A stretch of DNA of 64,000 nucleotides from Microbacterium azadirachtae (lineage in GTDB: Bacteria > Actinomycetota > Actinomycetes > Actinomycetales > Microbacteriaceae), in assembly GCF_000956545.1 (NCBI RefSeq), contig NZ_JYIT01000071.1, forward strand, positions 1 through 64,000, read 5' to 3'. This document shows positions 55,900 to 64,000 of this stretch, in pieces. The notes beneath the pieces were generated by a model. That model was given only the letters and a program-made list of their open reading frames with translations, did not search any database and had not been told where the DNA came from. Every line of letters starts with the position of its first letter. Within the stretch, counting starts at the first letter, position 1. Both the position numbers and the translations under genes were made by a program.

Positions 55900-56139
55900 T
55901 CAGCGCCAGCGGGTCGTCATCAGGAAGCCGATGAGCGCGATGCCGAGACCGATGAGCAGGTTCCAGGACTGCAGGCCCGGGATCGGGTACTGCATGCCGG
56001 TGATGTAGAACACCAGGATCCACACGAGTCCCAGCAGCATGAAGCCCACCATGACCGGCTTGAACCACACGGCGTTGGGGGCGGCGTCGCCCTCCACCTT
56101 CTCGACGACGGCTTCTTCGGTCTTGCGGGATCGTGCCAT
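55900..56139 (-). CDS. crgA: Cell division protein CrgA
   Basis: A 79-residue membrane protein that links FtsZ, FtsI and other divisome parts in actinobacteria. It has a charged cytosolic N-terminus and two helices (about 30-48 and 58-74) with WILVFYITGMQYPIPGL between them and the terminal GFLMTTRWR typical of CrgA. ATG 56139 rather than the GTG two codons earlier is chosen because TAGACT lies six bases before the ATG (leaderless). Conserved beside the pknB cluster. Confidence 0.94.
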   Translation of the reverse strand: MARSRKTEEAVVEKVEGDAAPNAVWFKPVMVGFMLLGLVWILVFYITGMQYPIPGLQSWNLLIGLGIALIGFLMTTRWR

Positions 56140-56145
56140 GCGCAC

Positions 56146-56151
56146 AGTCTA
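56146..56151 (-). promoter_or_regulatory. -10 element (TAGACT), leaderless crgA promoter
   Basis: TAGACT on the minus strand lies six bases before the crgA ATG. Confidence 0.6.
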
Positions 56152-56198
56152 CCCAAACGACCGCAGCGCACACCGGCAGGGCGGATAGGTCGGGTGGG

Positions 56199-56204
56199 TA
56201 GGAT
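56199..56204 (+). promoter_or_regulatory. -10 element (TAGGAT), leaderless sortase promoter
   Basis: TAGGAT lies six bases before the sortase ATG. Confidence 0.6.
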
Positions 56205-56210
56205 CGCGAC

Positions 56211-56993
56211 ATGACCGACGCCCCACGAGCCGCCGCCCGTCGTGCTCGTGCGCGACCTCGACGCCGGGCCTCGGTCGTCAGCGTGCTCGGCGAGCTGCTG
56301 CTCACCGCGGGCGTCGTCGTGCTGCTGTACGTCGCGTGGCAGATGTGGATCGGCGACGTCATCATGAGCGCCGAGGCCAATGACAAGGGGAAGCAGATCT
56401 CCGAGACGTGGGCGAAAAGCGCCCCGCCGCCGCTGCCTCCCGTGCTCGACGACGGCTCCGGAGTCGACGCCGGACACCCGCGGTACGCGCCGCCCGTGAT
56501 GACCGCACCGCAGAACGGCGTGCCCTGGGGAGCCCTCATGCGGGTGCCGAGGTTCGGCTCGGACTACGCCGTGACGATCGCCGGCGGGATCACCCGCCCG
56601 GACACGCTCGATCATGGCTGGATTGGTGTGTATCCGAGCTCGGGGATGCCGGGGCAGACCGGGAACTTCACGATGGCGGCGCACCGCACCACCTGGGGCA
56701 AGCCGTTCAACCAGCTCGACCGGCTGCGCCTGAACGACGCCATCGTGATCGAGACCGAGCAGGGCTGGTACACCTACCGGTTCCGTACGCTCGAGTACGT
56801 GACCCCCGACAGCGTGAACGTGCTGGATCCTGTGCCGCAGGCACCGGGCGCTCCCGCCAGCGGACGGTACATCACGCTGACCGCGTGCTCGCCGCTGTAC
56901 TCCCTCGCGGAGCGGATCGTGGCCTACGGCGTGTTCGAGAGCTTCCAGCCGAGGGCGCTGGGCGCACCCGCCTCCCTGAAGGCGGTGAGCTGA
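56211..56993 (+). CDS. Class E sortase
   Basis: A 260-residue membrane-anchored transpeptidase that attaches LAxTG-type proteins to the cell wall. It has a basic N-terminus and one helix (about 22-46), a Pro-rich linker, then the sortase domain with catalytic H158 (AAHRTT), C226 (TLTACSP) and R235 (ERIVAYG). The usual class E signature has Thr before the Cys (TLTTC); here it is Ala. The following small membrane-protein gene overlaps its stop by one base. Substrates lie outside this window. Confidence 0.9.
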   Translation: MTDAPRAAARRARARPRRRASVVSVLGELLLTAGVVVLLYVAWQMWIGDVIMSAEANDKGKQISETWAKSAPPPLPPVLDDGSGVDAGHPRYAPPVMTAPQNGVPWGALMRVPRFGSDYAVTIAGGITRPDTLDHGWIGVYPSSGMPGQTGNFTMAAHRTTWGKPFNQLDRLRLNDAIVIETEQGWYTYRFRTLEYVTPDSVNVLDPVPQAPGAPASGRYITLTACSPLYSLAERIVAYGVFESFQPRALGAPASLKAVS

Positions 56994-57166
56994 TGTACGC
57001 CGCGTTCTGGCGCATCCTCCCCGGCCCGTGGTGGGTACGGCTGATCATCGTGCTCGCCCTGCTGGCCGCCGTGCTGTACGCGCTGATGTTCTGGGTGTTC
57101 CCCTGGGTGAGCCCGCTGATCTCGCCCGGCGACGTGAGCATCGAGCCCACGCCGACCGCGACCTGA
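56993..57166 (+). CDS. 57-residue membrane peptide coupled to sortase
   Basis: A very short protein with one or two tightly spaced hydrophobic segments (WWVRLIIVLALLAAVLYALM, then FWVFPWVSPLI) and an acidic, Pro/Thr end. Its ATG shares a base with the sortase stop (TGATG), so it is translated by coupling. Similar tiny proteins accompany actinobacterial sortase E genes; the role is unknown. Confidence 0.75.
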   Translation: MYAAFWRILPGPWWVRLIIVLALLAAVLYALMFWVFPWVSPLISPGDVSIEPTPTAT

Positions 57167-57200
57167 CGACGTCCGCCGGCTCAGGATCCGGGATTCCTCA

Positions 57201-58922
57201 TCACTTGCCGGTGCAGTAGCCGAGGTCGATCGTGGACTGCACGGGCACGTCGCCGGGGGGCACCGACATCGAGGCGACCGTCTTCGGATCCGTGGCCTTG
57301 CAGCCCGGGTTCTCGACGGGGTTCGCCGTGAGGCCCAGCTGCTGCAGCGCCTGGGTCGCCGAGTCCAGCGGCCAGCCGGTGAGGTCGTTGACCGTCACCA
57401 CGCCGCTGGCCACCACGAGGTCGACCACGGTGCCGGGGGCGACCTTGCTGCCCGCCGCAGCGCTGGCCGACAGGACGGTGTCGTGCGAAGAGCGGGGATC
57501 GTTCTTCTGGGTGACCGAGCCGAGCTGCAGTCCGGCCTTGGACAGCGCGTCCTTCGCAGCGGAGGCGCTGAGCCCCTCCAGCGGGGGGACGCTGATCTCC
57601 GCGGCGCCGCTGGAGACGTACACGGTGACCGACTGGCCCTTGTCCATGTTGCTGCCGGCCGCCGGGTCGGTGCTGATGACCTTGCCCTTGTCGACACCGG
57701 CGTCCGCCTGGTCGATGCGGATGGCGCGCAGATCGTTCTTCTGGAGCAGCGCGACCGCGGCATCGTACGTCTGACCGGCGACGTTGGGAACCGTGCGACC
57801 CGCACCGGGCACGTCGGTGGTCGGCTTGATCGCCAGCACCCAGATCAGCACGGAGGCGAGCAGCACCACGAGCAGGGCGACGCCGGCCCACACCCACGCG
57901 ACCGGCGGTCCGGACTGCGTGCGCGTCATGGTGGTGTCGGACGAGAGCTGACGCAGCGTGCGCGCCGTCTCCTGCGCGTGCCGGGGGCTCGGGCCGTAGA
58001 GCTCGCTCGTGAGCGAGGAGAGCTGCTTCTTCGTGGGCACGACGCCGGTCGCCGCCTCGTCGAGGGCGGTGCGGAACGAGGCCGCGTCGGGGAAGCGCTG
58101 GAACGGATCCTTCGCCATCGCGCGGAGCACGATCGGTTCCAGGGCGCGGATGCGCTCCAGCTCGCGCTCCGGGTGCTCCTCGTCGCGCACTTCGCTCGGG
58201 GGCAGGGGCGTCTCGCTGACGTGCTGGTAGGCGACGGCGACGGGCGACTCGCCGCGGAACGGCTGGCGTCCGGCGAGCATCTCGTACAGGACGACGCCGG
58301 TCGAGTACAGGTCGGTGCGCGCGTCGACCTGCTCGCCCTTGGCCTGCTCCGGCGAGAAGTAGGCGGCGGTGCCGATGATCTGCGTGGTCTCGGCGACCGT
58401 GGAGGAGGAGTCGGACACGGCGCGCGCGATCCCGAAGTCCATGACCTTCACGGTGCCGGCGGGGGTGATCTTGACGTTGCCCGGCTTGATGTCGCGGTGC
58501 ACGACGCCGGCGCGGTGGGAGTACTCCAGCGCCTCGAGGATGCCGTCCGCGTAACGCACGGCATCGGCCGCGGGCACGGGCCCGCGCGCGATGACGTCCT
58601 TCAGCAGCTCGCCGGGGACGAGCTCCATGACGATGAACGGCACGGGCTCCGCAGGGCTGCCGCCGGCCTCCGGGGTCGTGTCCTCCCCCGCGTCGAACAC
58701 GCGCACGATCGACGGGTGCGACATGCGCGACGCGGCCTGCGCCTCCATCCGGAACCGGGTGCGGAACGCGGTGTCGCGGGCGAGCTCGCGGTCCAGGATC
58801 TTGATCGCGACCTCGCGCCCGAGGGTCAGGTCGTACCCCCGGTGCACATGGGCCATGCCGCCCCGGCCGATGAGGTCATCGACGCGGTAGCGACCGGCCA
58901 TGACGCGCGTGGTCGTCGTCAC
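57201..58922 (-). CDS. pknB: PASTA-domain Ser/Thr protein kinase PknB
   Basis: A 573-residue transmembrane kinase controlling cell-wall synthesis and division. Glycine loop GRGGMAHV (19-26), catalytic K41, HRDIKPGN with D144, DFG at 162-164, activation-loop threonines in VAETTQIIGTAAYFSPEQ, then a juxtamembrane region, one helix (about 342-365) and three PASTA-like repeats (about 376-573), which in homologues bind lipid II or muropeptides. GTG 58922 is taken as the start; an ATG seven codons in is also possible. It lies downstream of the pknA-like gene, 44 bases apart. Confidence 0.94.
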   Translation of the reverse strand: MTTTTRVMAGRYRVDDLIGRGGMAHVHRGYDLTLGREVAIKILDRELARDTAFRTRFRMEAQAASRMSHPSIVRVFDAGEDTTPEAGGSPAEPVPFIVMELVPGELLKDVIARGPVPAADAVRYADGILEALEYSHRAGVVHRDIKPGNVKITPAGTVKVMDFGIARAVSDSSSTVAETTQIIGTAAYFSPEQAKGEQVDARTDLYSTGVVLYEMLAGRQPFRGESPVAVAYQHVSETPLPPSEVRDEEHPERELERIRALEPIVLRAMAKDPFQRFPDAASFRTALDEAATGVVPTKKQLSSLTSELYGPSPRHAQETARTLRQLSSDTTMTRTQSGPPVAWVWAGVALLVVLLASVLIWVLAIKPTTDVPGAGRTVPNVAGQTYDAAVALLQKNDLRAIRIDQADAGVDKGKVISTDPAAGSNMDKGQSVTVYVSSGAAEISVPPLEGLSASAAKDALSKAGLQLGSVTQKNDPRSSHDTVLSASAAAGSKVAPGTVVDLVVASGVVTVNDLTGWPLDSATQALQQLGLTANPVENPGCKATDPKTVASMSVPPGDVPVQSTIDLGYCTGK

Positions 58923-58966
58923 GGAGGACCCCCCTCGTTCTCGTGATTCTGATGCGGTGCCCGTGC

Positions 58967-60679
58967 TCAGGGCGTGGGCAGGATGGTGGGCGGCGAAGTC
59001 GGAACCGGCTGGATGTGCGACGTGCGCGAATCCGAGTCGGGACTCTGCTGGTCGCCGCATCTCACCGAGTACTTCGCCGTGAAGTCGCCGGTCTGGCTCA
59101 GTCGCACCTCGGCGCTCGTCGTCCCCGCCGGGAACTCGGGACCGCCGGACATGAAGGACCCGCCGTCGATCGTCACGATGTACCCGGTGATCGACGTGCC
59201 GCTCGGGCACACGTAGTCGGCGCCCCAGGACACCGTGATCGTGCCTCCGGCGACCATGTCGCCCGTGAAGGTGGGAGCGGATCCCGGCTTCGGCGGCTGA
59301 GTGCGATCGGCGTAGAACGTCAGCGTGATCGAGGAGCCCTGCGGGACCTTGCCCGTCGGGTTGACGTTGTAGACCTTGCCGACCTGATCGGCGGCCGGTG
59401 CCGGATCGCCGGGCGTGCAGGTGGCCTGCAGGCCGGCGTCGTGGGCCTTCGCGGCCGCGGCATCGCACGCGAGACCGACGAGACCCAGCGCGTCGACGTC
59501 GACCCGCGGGGTCGAGGTGGGCGTAGGCGTCTTGCTCGGGGAGGGCTGCGACGACGCCGTGGTCGATGACACGGGCTCGGGCGCCTTCTGGTTGGCCAGG
59601 AGCGCCCAGATGGTGCCGCCGAGCACGATGAGCAGCAGCGCGATCAGCGCGATCAGCGGCCAGGTCCACGGGCTGCGCTTCTTCTTCTCCGGGGCCTGCT
59701 CGGCCTCGGTCGGGATCTGCGCCGTGGTGGGCATGATCGTGGTCGCACCCTGCGTGGCACCCAGCAGCTGGGTCGCGGCGTCGTCGCCCGCGGCTGCCGC
59801 GGCGCCCACGCCGACCACACCGGCGATGACGGCGGGCACGGCGATCGCCGCGGAGTTCAGGTCGCCGCGGCGGAGAGCCTGTGCCGCGCGGGCCACGGTC
59901 GCTGCGGAGCTGGGCCGGTCGGCCGGCTTCTTCGCGATCATCGCCATGACGAGGTTCTGCACCGGCTGCGGCACCGTGGCGGGCAGCGGCGGCGGGGTGT
60001 CGTTGATCTGCGCCATGGCGATCGCGACCTGCGACTCGCCCGTGAAGGGACGCTTGCCGGCGAGGCACTCGTAGGCGACGATCCCGAGTGAGTAGATGTC
60101 GGTGGCGGGCGAGGCTGCGTGGCCCGACGCCTGCTCCGGCGAGAGGTACTGCACCGTCCCCATCACCTGACCGGTGGCCGTCAGCGGCACCTGGTCGGCG
60201 ATGCGGGCGATGCCGAAATCGGTGATCTTGACGCGGCCGTCCGGCGTGATCAGCAGGTTTCCGGGCTTGATGTCGCGGTGCACCAGGCCGGCGGCGTGCG
60301 CCGCCTGCAGGGCGGAGGCCGTCTGGGCGACGATGTCGAGCGTCTTGTCCGCGCTCAGCGAGCCCTCGCGCTCGATGATGGTCGACAGGGCCTCTCCGGG
60401 CACGAGCTCCATGACGAGGTAGGCGGAGCCGTTCTCCTCGCCGTAGTCGAAGACGCTGGCGATGCCCTCGTGGTTCACCAGGGCCGCGTGCCGGGCCTCG
60501 GCGCGGAAGCGCTCGAGGAAGCCCGGGTCCCCCATGTACTCGTCCTTGAGGATCTTGATCGCGACGGTCCGTCCGATGACGTGGTCGGTCGCCTCCCAGA
60601 CCTCGCCCATACCGCCGATGGCGATCCGAGACTGCAGCTCGTACCGACCGCCGAAATGCACACCCTGCGTCGGCCTCAT
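58967..60679 (-). CDS. pknA: Ser/Thr protein kinase, PknA-type, with extended ectodomain
   Basis: A 570-residue transmembrane kinase. Glycine loop IAIGGMGEVW, K42, HRDIKPGN (134-141), DFG 154-156, and the activation segment TATGQVMGTVQYLSPEQ. An Ala-rich juxtamembrane region leads to one helix (about 338-361), a Thr/Ser/Pro linker, one PASTA-like repeat (about 399-463) and a C-terminal Ig/fibronectin-like segment with paired cysteines. M. tuberculosis PknA lacks such an ectodomain, so the name is given by position and kinase domain. It overlaps pbpA by four bases (ATGA), tying kinase to transpeptidase expression. Confidence 0.9.
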   Translation of the reverse strand: MRPTQGVHFGGRYELQSRIAIGGMGEVWEATDHVIGRTVAIKILKDEYMGDPGFLERFRAEARHAALVNHEGIASVFDYGEENGSAYLVMELVPGEALSTIIEREGSLSADKTLDIVAQTASALQAAHAAGLVHRDIKPGNLLITPDGRVKITDFGIARIADQVPLTATGQVMGTVQYLSPEQASGHAASPATDIYSLGIVAYECLAGKRPFTGESQVAIAMAQINDTPPPLPATVPQPVQNLVMAMIAKKPADRPSSAATVARAAQALRRGDLNSAAIAVPAVIAGVVGVGAAAAAGDDAATQLLGATQGATTIMPTTAQIPTEAEQAPEKKKRSPWTWPLIALIALLLIVLGGTIWALLANQKAPEPVSSTTASSQPSPSKTPTPTSTPRVDVDALGLVGLACDAAAAKAHDAGLQATCTPGDPAPAADQVGKVYNVNPTGKVPQGSSITLTFYADRTQPPKPGSAPTFTGDMVAGGTITVSWGADYVCPSGTSITGYIVTIDGGSFMSGGPEFPAGTTSAEVRLSQTGDFTAKYSVRCGDQQSPDSDSRTSHIQPVPTSPPTILPTP

Positions 60680-62139
60680 CTGTTCAGCACCGCCTCCATG
60701 ACCTTCTTCGCAATCGGTGACGCGATCGTGTCACCGGATCCGGACTGTCCCTGCCCACCGCCGTCTTCGACGACGACCGCAACGGCGATCTCCGGGTTCG
60801 AAGCGGGCGCGAAGCCGGTGAACCACAGCGTGTAAGGGTCCGTGTCACCGTTCTCCGCTGTGCCCGTCTTACCGGCCACGTCGACTCCGTCTATTCTTGC
60901 ACCCTGGGCCGCGCCGCTTGAGACCGACGCCTGCATGGCGGCGGTGATCGCCGCCGCCTGGTCGCGGGTCATCGCCTGGCGGAACTGGCTGTTCTCGAAC
61001 TGCTTCTGCACGGACAGGTCGTCGCCGACCACCTGGTCCACCATGCGCGGGTTCATCACGAGGCCGTCGTTCGCGATCCCTGCCGAGACCATCGCCATCT
61101 GCAGGGGCGTCGCCCGCACGTCGCCCTGGCCGAAGCCGGTGAGGCCGGTCTTGTCGGCGGAGAGGGACTTCGGGTACGTCGAGGCGGCCGACTGCAGGGG
61201 CAGCGAGAACTCCTGGTCGAAGCCGAACTTCTCGGCCGCCGCGCGGATCGCGTCGTCGCCGAGCTGGACGGCGAGCTCGGCCATCGGGATGTTGCAGCTG
61301 TACCGGATCGCGTCGGCGAGGCTCACGGTCTGTCCGTCGCCGCCGGGGCAGATCCCGCCCCAGGCGTTGTGCACCGCGGTGGTGGTGCCGGGGAGCGTGA
61401 AGGCCGCCGGGTTCGGGAACGTCGACTGCATGGTGAACTTGCCCGAGTCCAGGGCGGCGCTGGCCACCACGAGCTTGAACGTCGACCCGGGCGGGTTCAT
61501 GTTGCCGCCGATCGCGCGGTTCGACAGGGGCTTGTTCGGATCGGCCACGAGCGCGTCGTACGCGGCGTTCGCGGCCTTGGAGTCATGCACTGCGAGGCTG
61601 TTGGTGTCGAAGCCGGGCGTCGAGACCATCGCCAGGATCCGTCCGGTCTTCGGCTCGATCGCTACGACGGCACCCCGATAGCCCTGCAGCGCGTCGTAGG
61701 CGGCCTTCTGCGCGACGGGGTCGAGCGTGAGCACCACGTTCGACCCCTTCTGCGGCTGCCCGGAGATGATGCGCTCGATCGACGAAAGGAACTGCGAGCC
61801 GCCCGTGCCGCTGAGCTCGCCGTTCATCGCCTTCTCGATGCCGGTCGCGCTGCCGAGCGCCGGGTTGTAGTAGCCCGTGACGGCGGACCACATCTGCGGA
61901 TCCGTGTACTTCCGCTGGAAGGAGTACATGTCGCCGGAGGGGACCGAGGTGGCGATCGGGGCGCCGCCCGCGATGATCGACCCCCGCTGGATCTCGTAGC
62001 TGTCCAGCCGGGTGCGGCGGTTCGCGTCGTTCTGGGCGAGCGCGTCGGCCTGCACGACCTGGATCCAGCTCACCGAGCCGAACAGCGCCAGGAACATGAC
62101 GAGGACGAGGATGCTGATGCGCCGGAGCTCTTTGGTCAT
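60676..62139 (-). CDS. pbpA: Penicillin-binding protein 2-type transpeptidase PbpA
   Basis: A 487-residue class B PBP that cross-links peptidoglycan. N-terminal membrane anchor (about 7-30), dimerisation domain, then the transpeptidase motifs: SxxK in PGSTFKL with S219, SxN in YSCN with S281, and KTG in KTGTAEN at 424-427. It works with the RodA glycosyltransferase encoded 31 bases upstream. In actinobacteria this pair supports polar growth or septation and is controlled by PknA/PknB. Confidence 0.95.
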   Translation of the reverse strand: MTKELRRISILVLVMFLALFGSVSWIQVVQADALAQNDANRRTRLDSYEIQRGSIIAGGAPIATSVPSGDMYSFQRKYTDPQMWSAVTGYYNPALGSATGIEKAMNGELSGTGGSQFLSSIERIISGQPQKGSNVVLTLDPVAQKAAYDALQGYRGAVVAIEPKTGRILAMVSTPGFDTNSLAVHDSKAANAAYDALVADPNKPLSNRAIGGNMNPPGSTFKLVVASAALDSGKFTMQSTFPNPAAFTLPGTTTAVHNAWGGICPGGDGQTVSLADAIRYSCNIPMAELAVQLGDDAIRAAAEKFGFDQEFSLPLQSAASTYPKSLSADKTGLTGFGQGDVRATPLQMAMVSAGIANDGLVMNPRMVDQVVGDDLSVQKQFENSQFRQAMTRDQAAAITAAMQASVSSGAAQGARIDGVDVAGKTGTAENGDTDPYTLWFTGFAPASNPEIAVAVVVEDGGGQGQSGSGDTIASPIAKKVMEAVLNR

Positions 62140-62170
62140 GCGACACCTCCTGCGACGATCGGAGAAGCGG

Positions 62171-63559
62171 TCATCCGATCACCACCCTGGGCTGACGGCG
62201 CACGCCGTCCGAGATCCGCAGGAGCAGGCTGACGATGAGCCAGTTGGCGATGAGCGAGGATCCGCCCGCCGCGAGGAACGGCGTGGTGAGGCCGGTCAGC
62301 GGGATGACCCGGGTGACGCCGCCCACCATGATGAACACCTGCAGGCCGATCGTGAACGAGACGCCCACGGCGAGCAGCTTGCCGAAGTCGTCCTGCCCGG
62401 CCACGCCGATCCGCAGACCGCGGCTCACGAACACCATGTAGAGGCAGAGCAGGGCGAACAGCCCGATCAGGCCGATCTCCTCGCCCAGGCTCGTGATGAT
62501 GAAGTCGCTCTCCGCGACCGGGGTGATCTCGGGGCGGCCCTGTCCGAGACCCGTGCCGATCAGCCCGCCGTGCGCGAGGCCGAAGATGCCCTGCGTGAGC
62601 TGGTAGCTCTGGTCTTCCATGAGGTCGGGGTCGAAGGCGTGGATCCAGGTGTTGAAGCGGTTCTGCACGTAGGTGAGGAACTGCGACACGACCGCGATGC
62701 CGATCACCACGCCGGCGAGGCCGATGAGCACCCAGCTCGTCTTGCCCGTGGCCACGTAGAGCATCACGATGAACATCCCGAAGATGAGCACACCGGTGCC
62801 GAGGTCGTGCTGGGCGACGATGATGGCGAGCGAGATGAGCCAGACCACGATGACCGGCCCGAGCTCGCGCATGCGCGGCCAGGTGATGCCGGCGAACCGC
62901 TTGCCCACCGACGACAGGCTCTCGCGGGTGCGCACGAGATAGCCGGCGAAGAAGATGGCCAGGAAGATCTTCGAGAGCTCGCCGGGCTGGAAGCCGAGCC
63001 CGCCGATCGAGATCCACACGTCGGCGTTCGCGTCGGCCCGCAGGCCGGGGATGAACGGGAGAACGAGCAGCACGAGCCCGGCCAGGCCCGAGAGGTAGGT
63101 GTACCTGTACAGCACGCGGTAGTTGCGCAGGAAGATCACCAGCGCGATGGCGCCGATCACCGAGATCGCCATCCACATGAGCTGCTTGTTCGAGGAGGCG
63201 TTCCACCCGGTGGCGTGGTTGGCGATGTCGATGCGGTAGATCTCCGCGATGCCCACTCCGGTCAGCAGCGTCGCGATGGGGAGGACGAACGGATCCGCGT
63301 CGCTCGCGACGAAGCGCAGCACCACGTGCAGGGCGAAGACGAGCACGGCGAGTCCGCCGCCGATCAGCAGGATCATCGGATCGATGCGGTGCAGTGCGCC
63401 CAGCTGCACGAGGGTGAGCGCCGATCCCGCGACGACCACCGCGAACAGCAGCAGCCAGAACTCGCGGTTGCGCTGCGTCTGCGGGCCGCGGATGCGGCGC
63501 AGCGCGCGCAGGACGGCCGTGTCGGCGGCGACGTCGGAGGCGGGTGCGGTGGCGGTCAT
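62171..63559 (-). CDS. rodA: SEDS-family peptidoglycan glycosyltransferase RodA/FtsW
   Basis: A 462-residue polytopic membrane protein (about 10-12 helices) that polymerises lipid II. Conserved SEDS motifs: NADVWISIGGLGFQPGELSK, AQHDLGTGVLIFG, and GTGLGQGRPEITPVAESDFI with the catalytic-loop Glu/Asp. By position (next to pbpA in the pstP cluster) it is the RodA-type partner of PbpA. Its ATG overlaps the pstP stop by four bases. Confidence 0.95.
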   Translation of the reverse strand: MTATAPASDVAADTAVLRALRRIRGPQTQRNREFWLLLFAVVVAGSALTLVQLGALHRIDPMILLIGGGLAVLVFALHVVLRFVASDADPFVLPIATLLTGVGIAEIYRIDIANHATGWNASSNKQLMWMAISVIGAIALVIFLRNYRVLYRYTYLSGLAGLVLLVLPFIPGLRADANADVWISIGGLGFQPGELSKIFLAIFFAGYLVRTRESLSSVGKRFAGITWPRMRELGPVIVVWLISLAIIVAQHDLGTGVLIFGMFIVMLYVATGKTSWVLIGLAGVVIGIAVVSQFLTYVQNRFNTWIHAFDPDLMEDQSYQLTQGIFGLAHGGLIGTGLGQGRPEITPVAESDFIITSLGEEIGLIGLFALLCLYMVFVSRGLRIGVAGQDDFGKLLAVGVSFTIGLQVFIMVGGVTRVIPLTGLTTPFLAAGGSSLIANWLIVSLLLRISDGVRRQPRVVIG

Positions 63560-64000
63560 GGCGTCTTCCCCGTCTTCGCGGCCGCGCGCAGGCTCTCCAC
63601 CGTCGTGCGGGCCGCCGTGAGCGTGTTGGCGCTTGTGGTCTCCTTGACGGCGGACTGGTAGAACGCGGGCAGATCCGACACCTTGATCCCGGTGTCCTCG
63701 TACACGTGCGAGAGCGGGACCGGGCCGAGATCCTGCTGGATCCCCTGGAAGATCGCCACGTTGCCGGACTCGGGGGCGACGCCCACGAAGTACCGTGTCT
63801 GCGTCCAGGCGTAGGCGCCGAAGAGCGCGGCGGCCATGAGCGCGATGACGACGATCAGGCCCGTGATCCAGCCGATCCGCCGGCGCACCGCACGGCGGTG
63901 GTCCTCCTCGATGAGCTCCTCGAGGTAGTCGGCCGCGGGCTCGAAGTGCGTGGGCTCGTTCGCGGCCTGGCGCACGGGGTGCAGCCAGCTCGGACGGGCG
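63556..64000 (-). CDS. pstP: PP2C-type Ser/Thr phosphatase PstP, C-terminal part (cut by window edge)
   Basis: The frame is open to the right edge, so the gene starts outside the window. Only the non-catalytic end is visible, about 147 residues: a charged cytosolic stretch (FEPAADYLEELIEEDHRRA), one membrane helix (GWITGLIVVIALMAAALFGA) and an extracytoplasmic domain with TRYFVGVAPESGNVAIFQGI, the pattern of PstP C-termini. The phosphatase domain that reverses PknA/PknB phosphorylation would lie upstream. It is followed by overlapping rodA. The identity rests on this tail and on gene order. Confidence 0.85.
   Translation of the reverse strand, partial: ARPSWLHPVRQAANEPTHFEPAADYLEELIEEDHRRAVRRRIGWITGLIVVIALMAAALFGAYAWTQTRYFVGVAPESGNVAIFQGIQQDLGPVPLSHVYEDTGIKVSDLPAFYQSAVKETTSANTLTAARTTVESLRAAAKTGKTP

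Overview
The window is high-GC DNA (roughly 70% by inspection) carrying the chromosomal replication-origin neighbourhood of an actinobacterium. The order rpmH-dnaA-dnaN-recF-DUF721-gyrB-gyrA, the parA/parB/rsmG/jag/yidC/yidD/rnpA block on one side, and the pknB/pknA/pbpA/rodA/pstP block on the other is the classic actinobacterial origin region. A DUF6049-murJ pair, a class E sortase beside crgA and abundant leaderless promoters point to Micrococcales, most likely Microbacteriaceae and probably a Microbacterium-like organism. This assignment is an inference from gene content, not from a marker-gene search.

Layout. 0.06-7.8 kb: a membrane protein, tRNA nucleotidyltransferase (cca), a Tat-exported phosphoesterase, a flavin-dependent monooxygenase and a methyltransferase. 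8.0-13.9 kb: DUF6049-murJ-yigZ and trxB-trxA. 14.0-17.8 kb: parB-parA and rsmG, with seven 16-bp parS centromere sites inside 3.8 kb. 17.8-20.2 kb: jag-yidC-yidD-rnpA-rpmH, all running left, away from the origin. 20.2-22.4 kb: the dnaA upstream region with DnaA boxes, dnaA, and the oriC-like dnaA-dnaN spacer. 22.4-31.0 kb: dnaN, an acetyltransferase, recF, DUF721 (DciA-type), gyrB, gyrA and a DUF3566 membrane protein.

31.1-34.9 kb holds a VIT-family transporter and a histidine kinase/response regulator/DUF4097 operon. tRNA-Ile and tRNA-Ala follow. From 35.2 to 54.0 kb lies a more accessory stretch: a MocR regulator with divergent yczE, a PAP2 phosphatase, a five-gene peptide ABC transporter with an Lrp-type regulator and an M24 peptidase, a phosphate-transport operon (pit, a small membrane protein, tandem DUF3349), a CtaG-like protein, an amidohydrolase, a Nudix hydrolase and a YbaK deacylase. 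The conserved core resumes at 54.2 kb with cyclophilin, rhomboid protease, crgA, sortase E, pknB, pknA, pbpA, rodA and the 3' part of pstP, which runs off the right edge.

Functionally the window joins replication initiation (dnaA, dnaN, oriC), supercoiling (gyrAB), origin segregation (parABS), membrane-protein insertion (yidC, jag), and cell-wall growth and division under Ser/Thr kinase control (murJ, pbpA, rodA, crgA, pknA/B, pstP). No insertion sequence, prophage, CRISPR array, secretion cluster or defence island was seen. The most notable non-gene signals are a regularly spaced DnaA-box trio between convergent genes 33 kb from oriC, an oriC-like double DnaA-box palindrome at 38.5 kb, parS sites fused to gene starts, and a strong excess of the palindrome GGATCC, about tenfold where I counted it.
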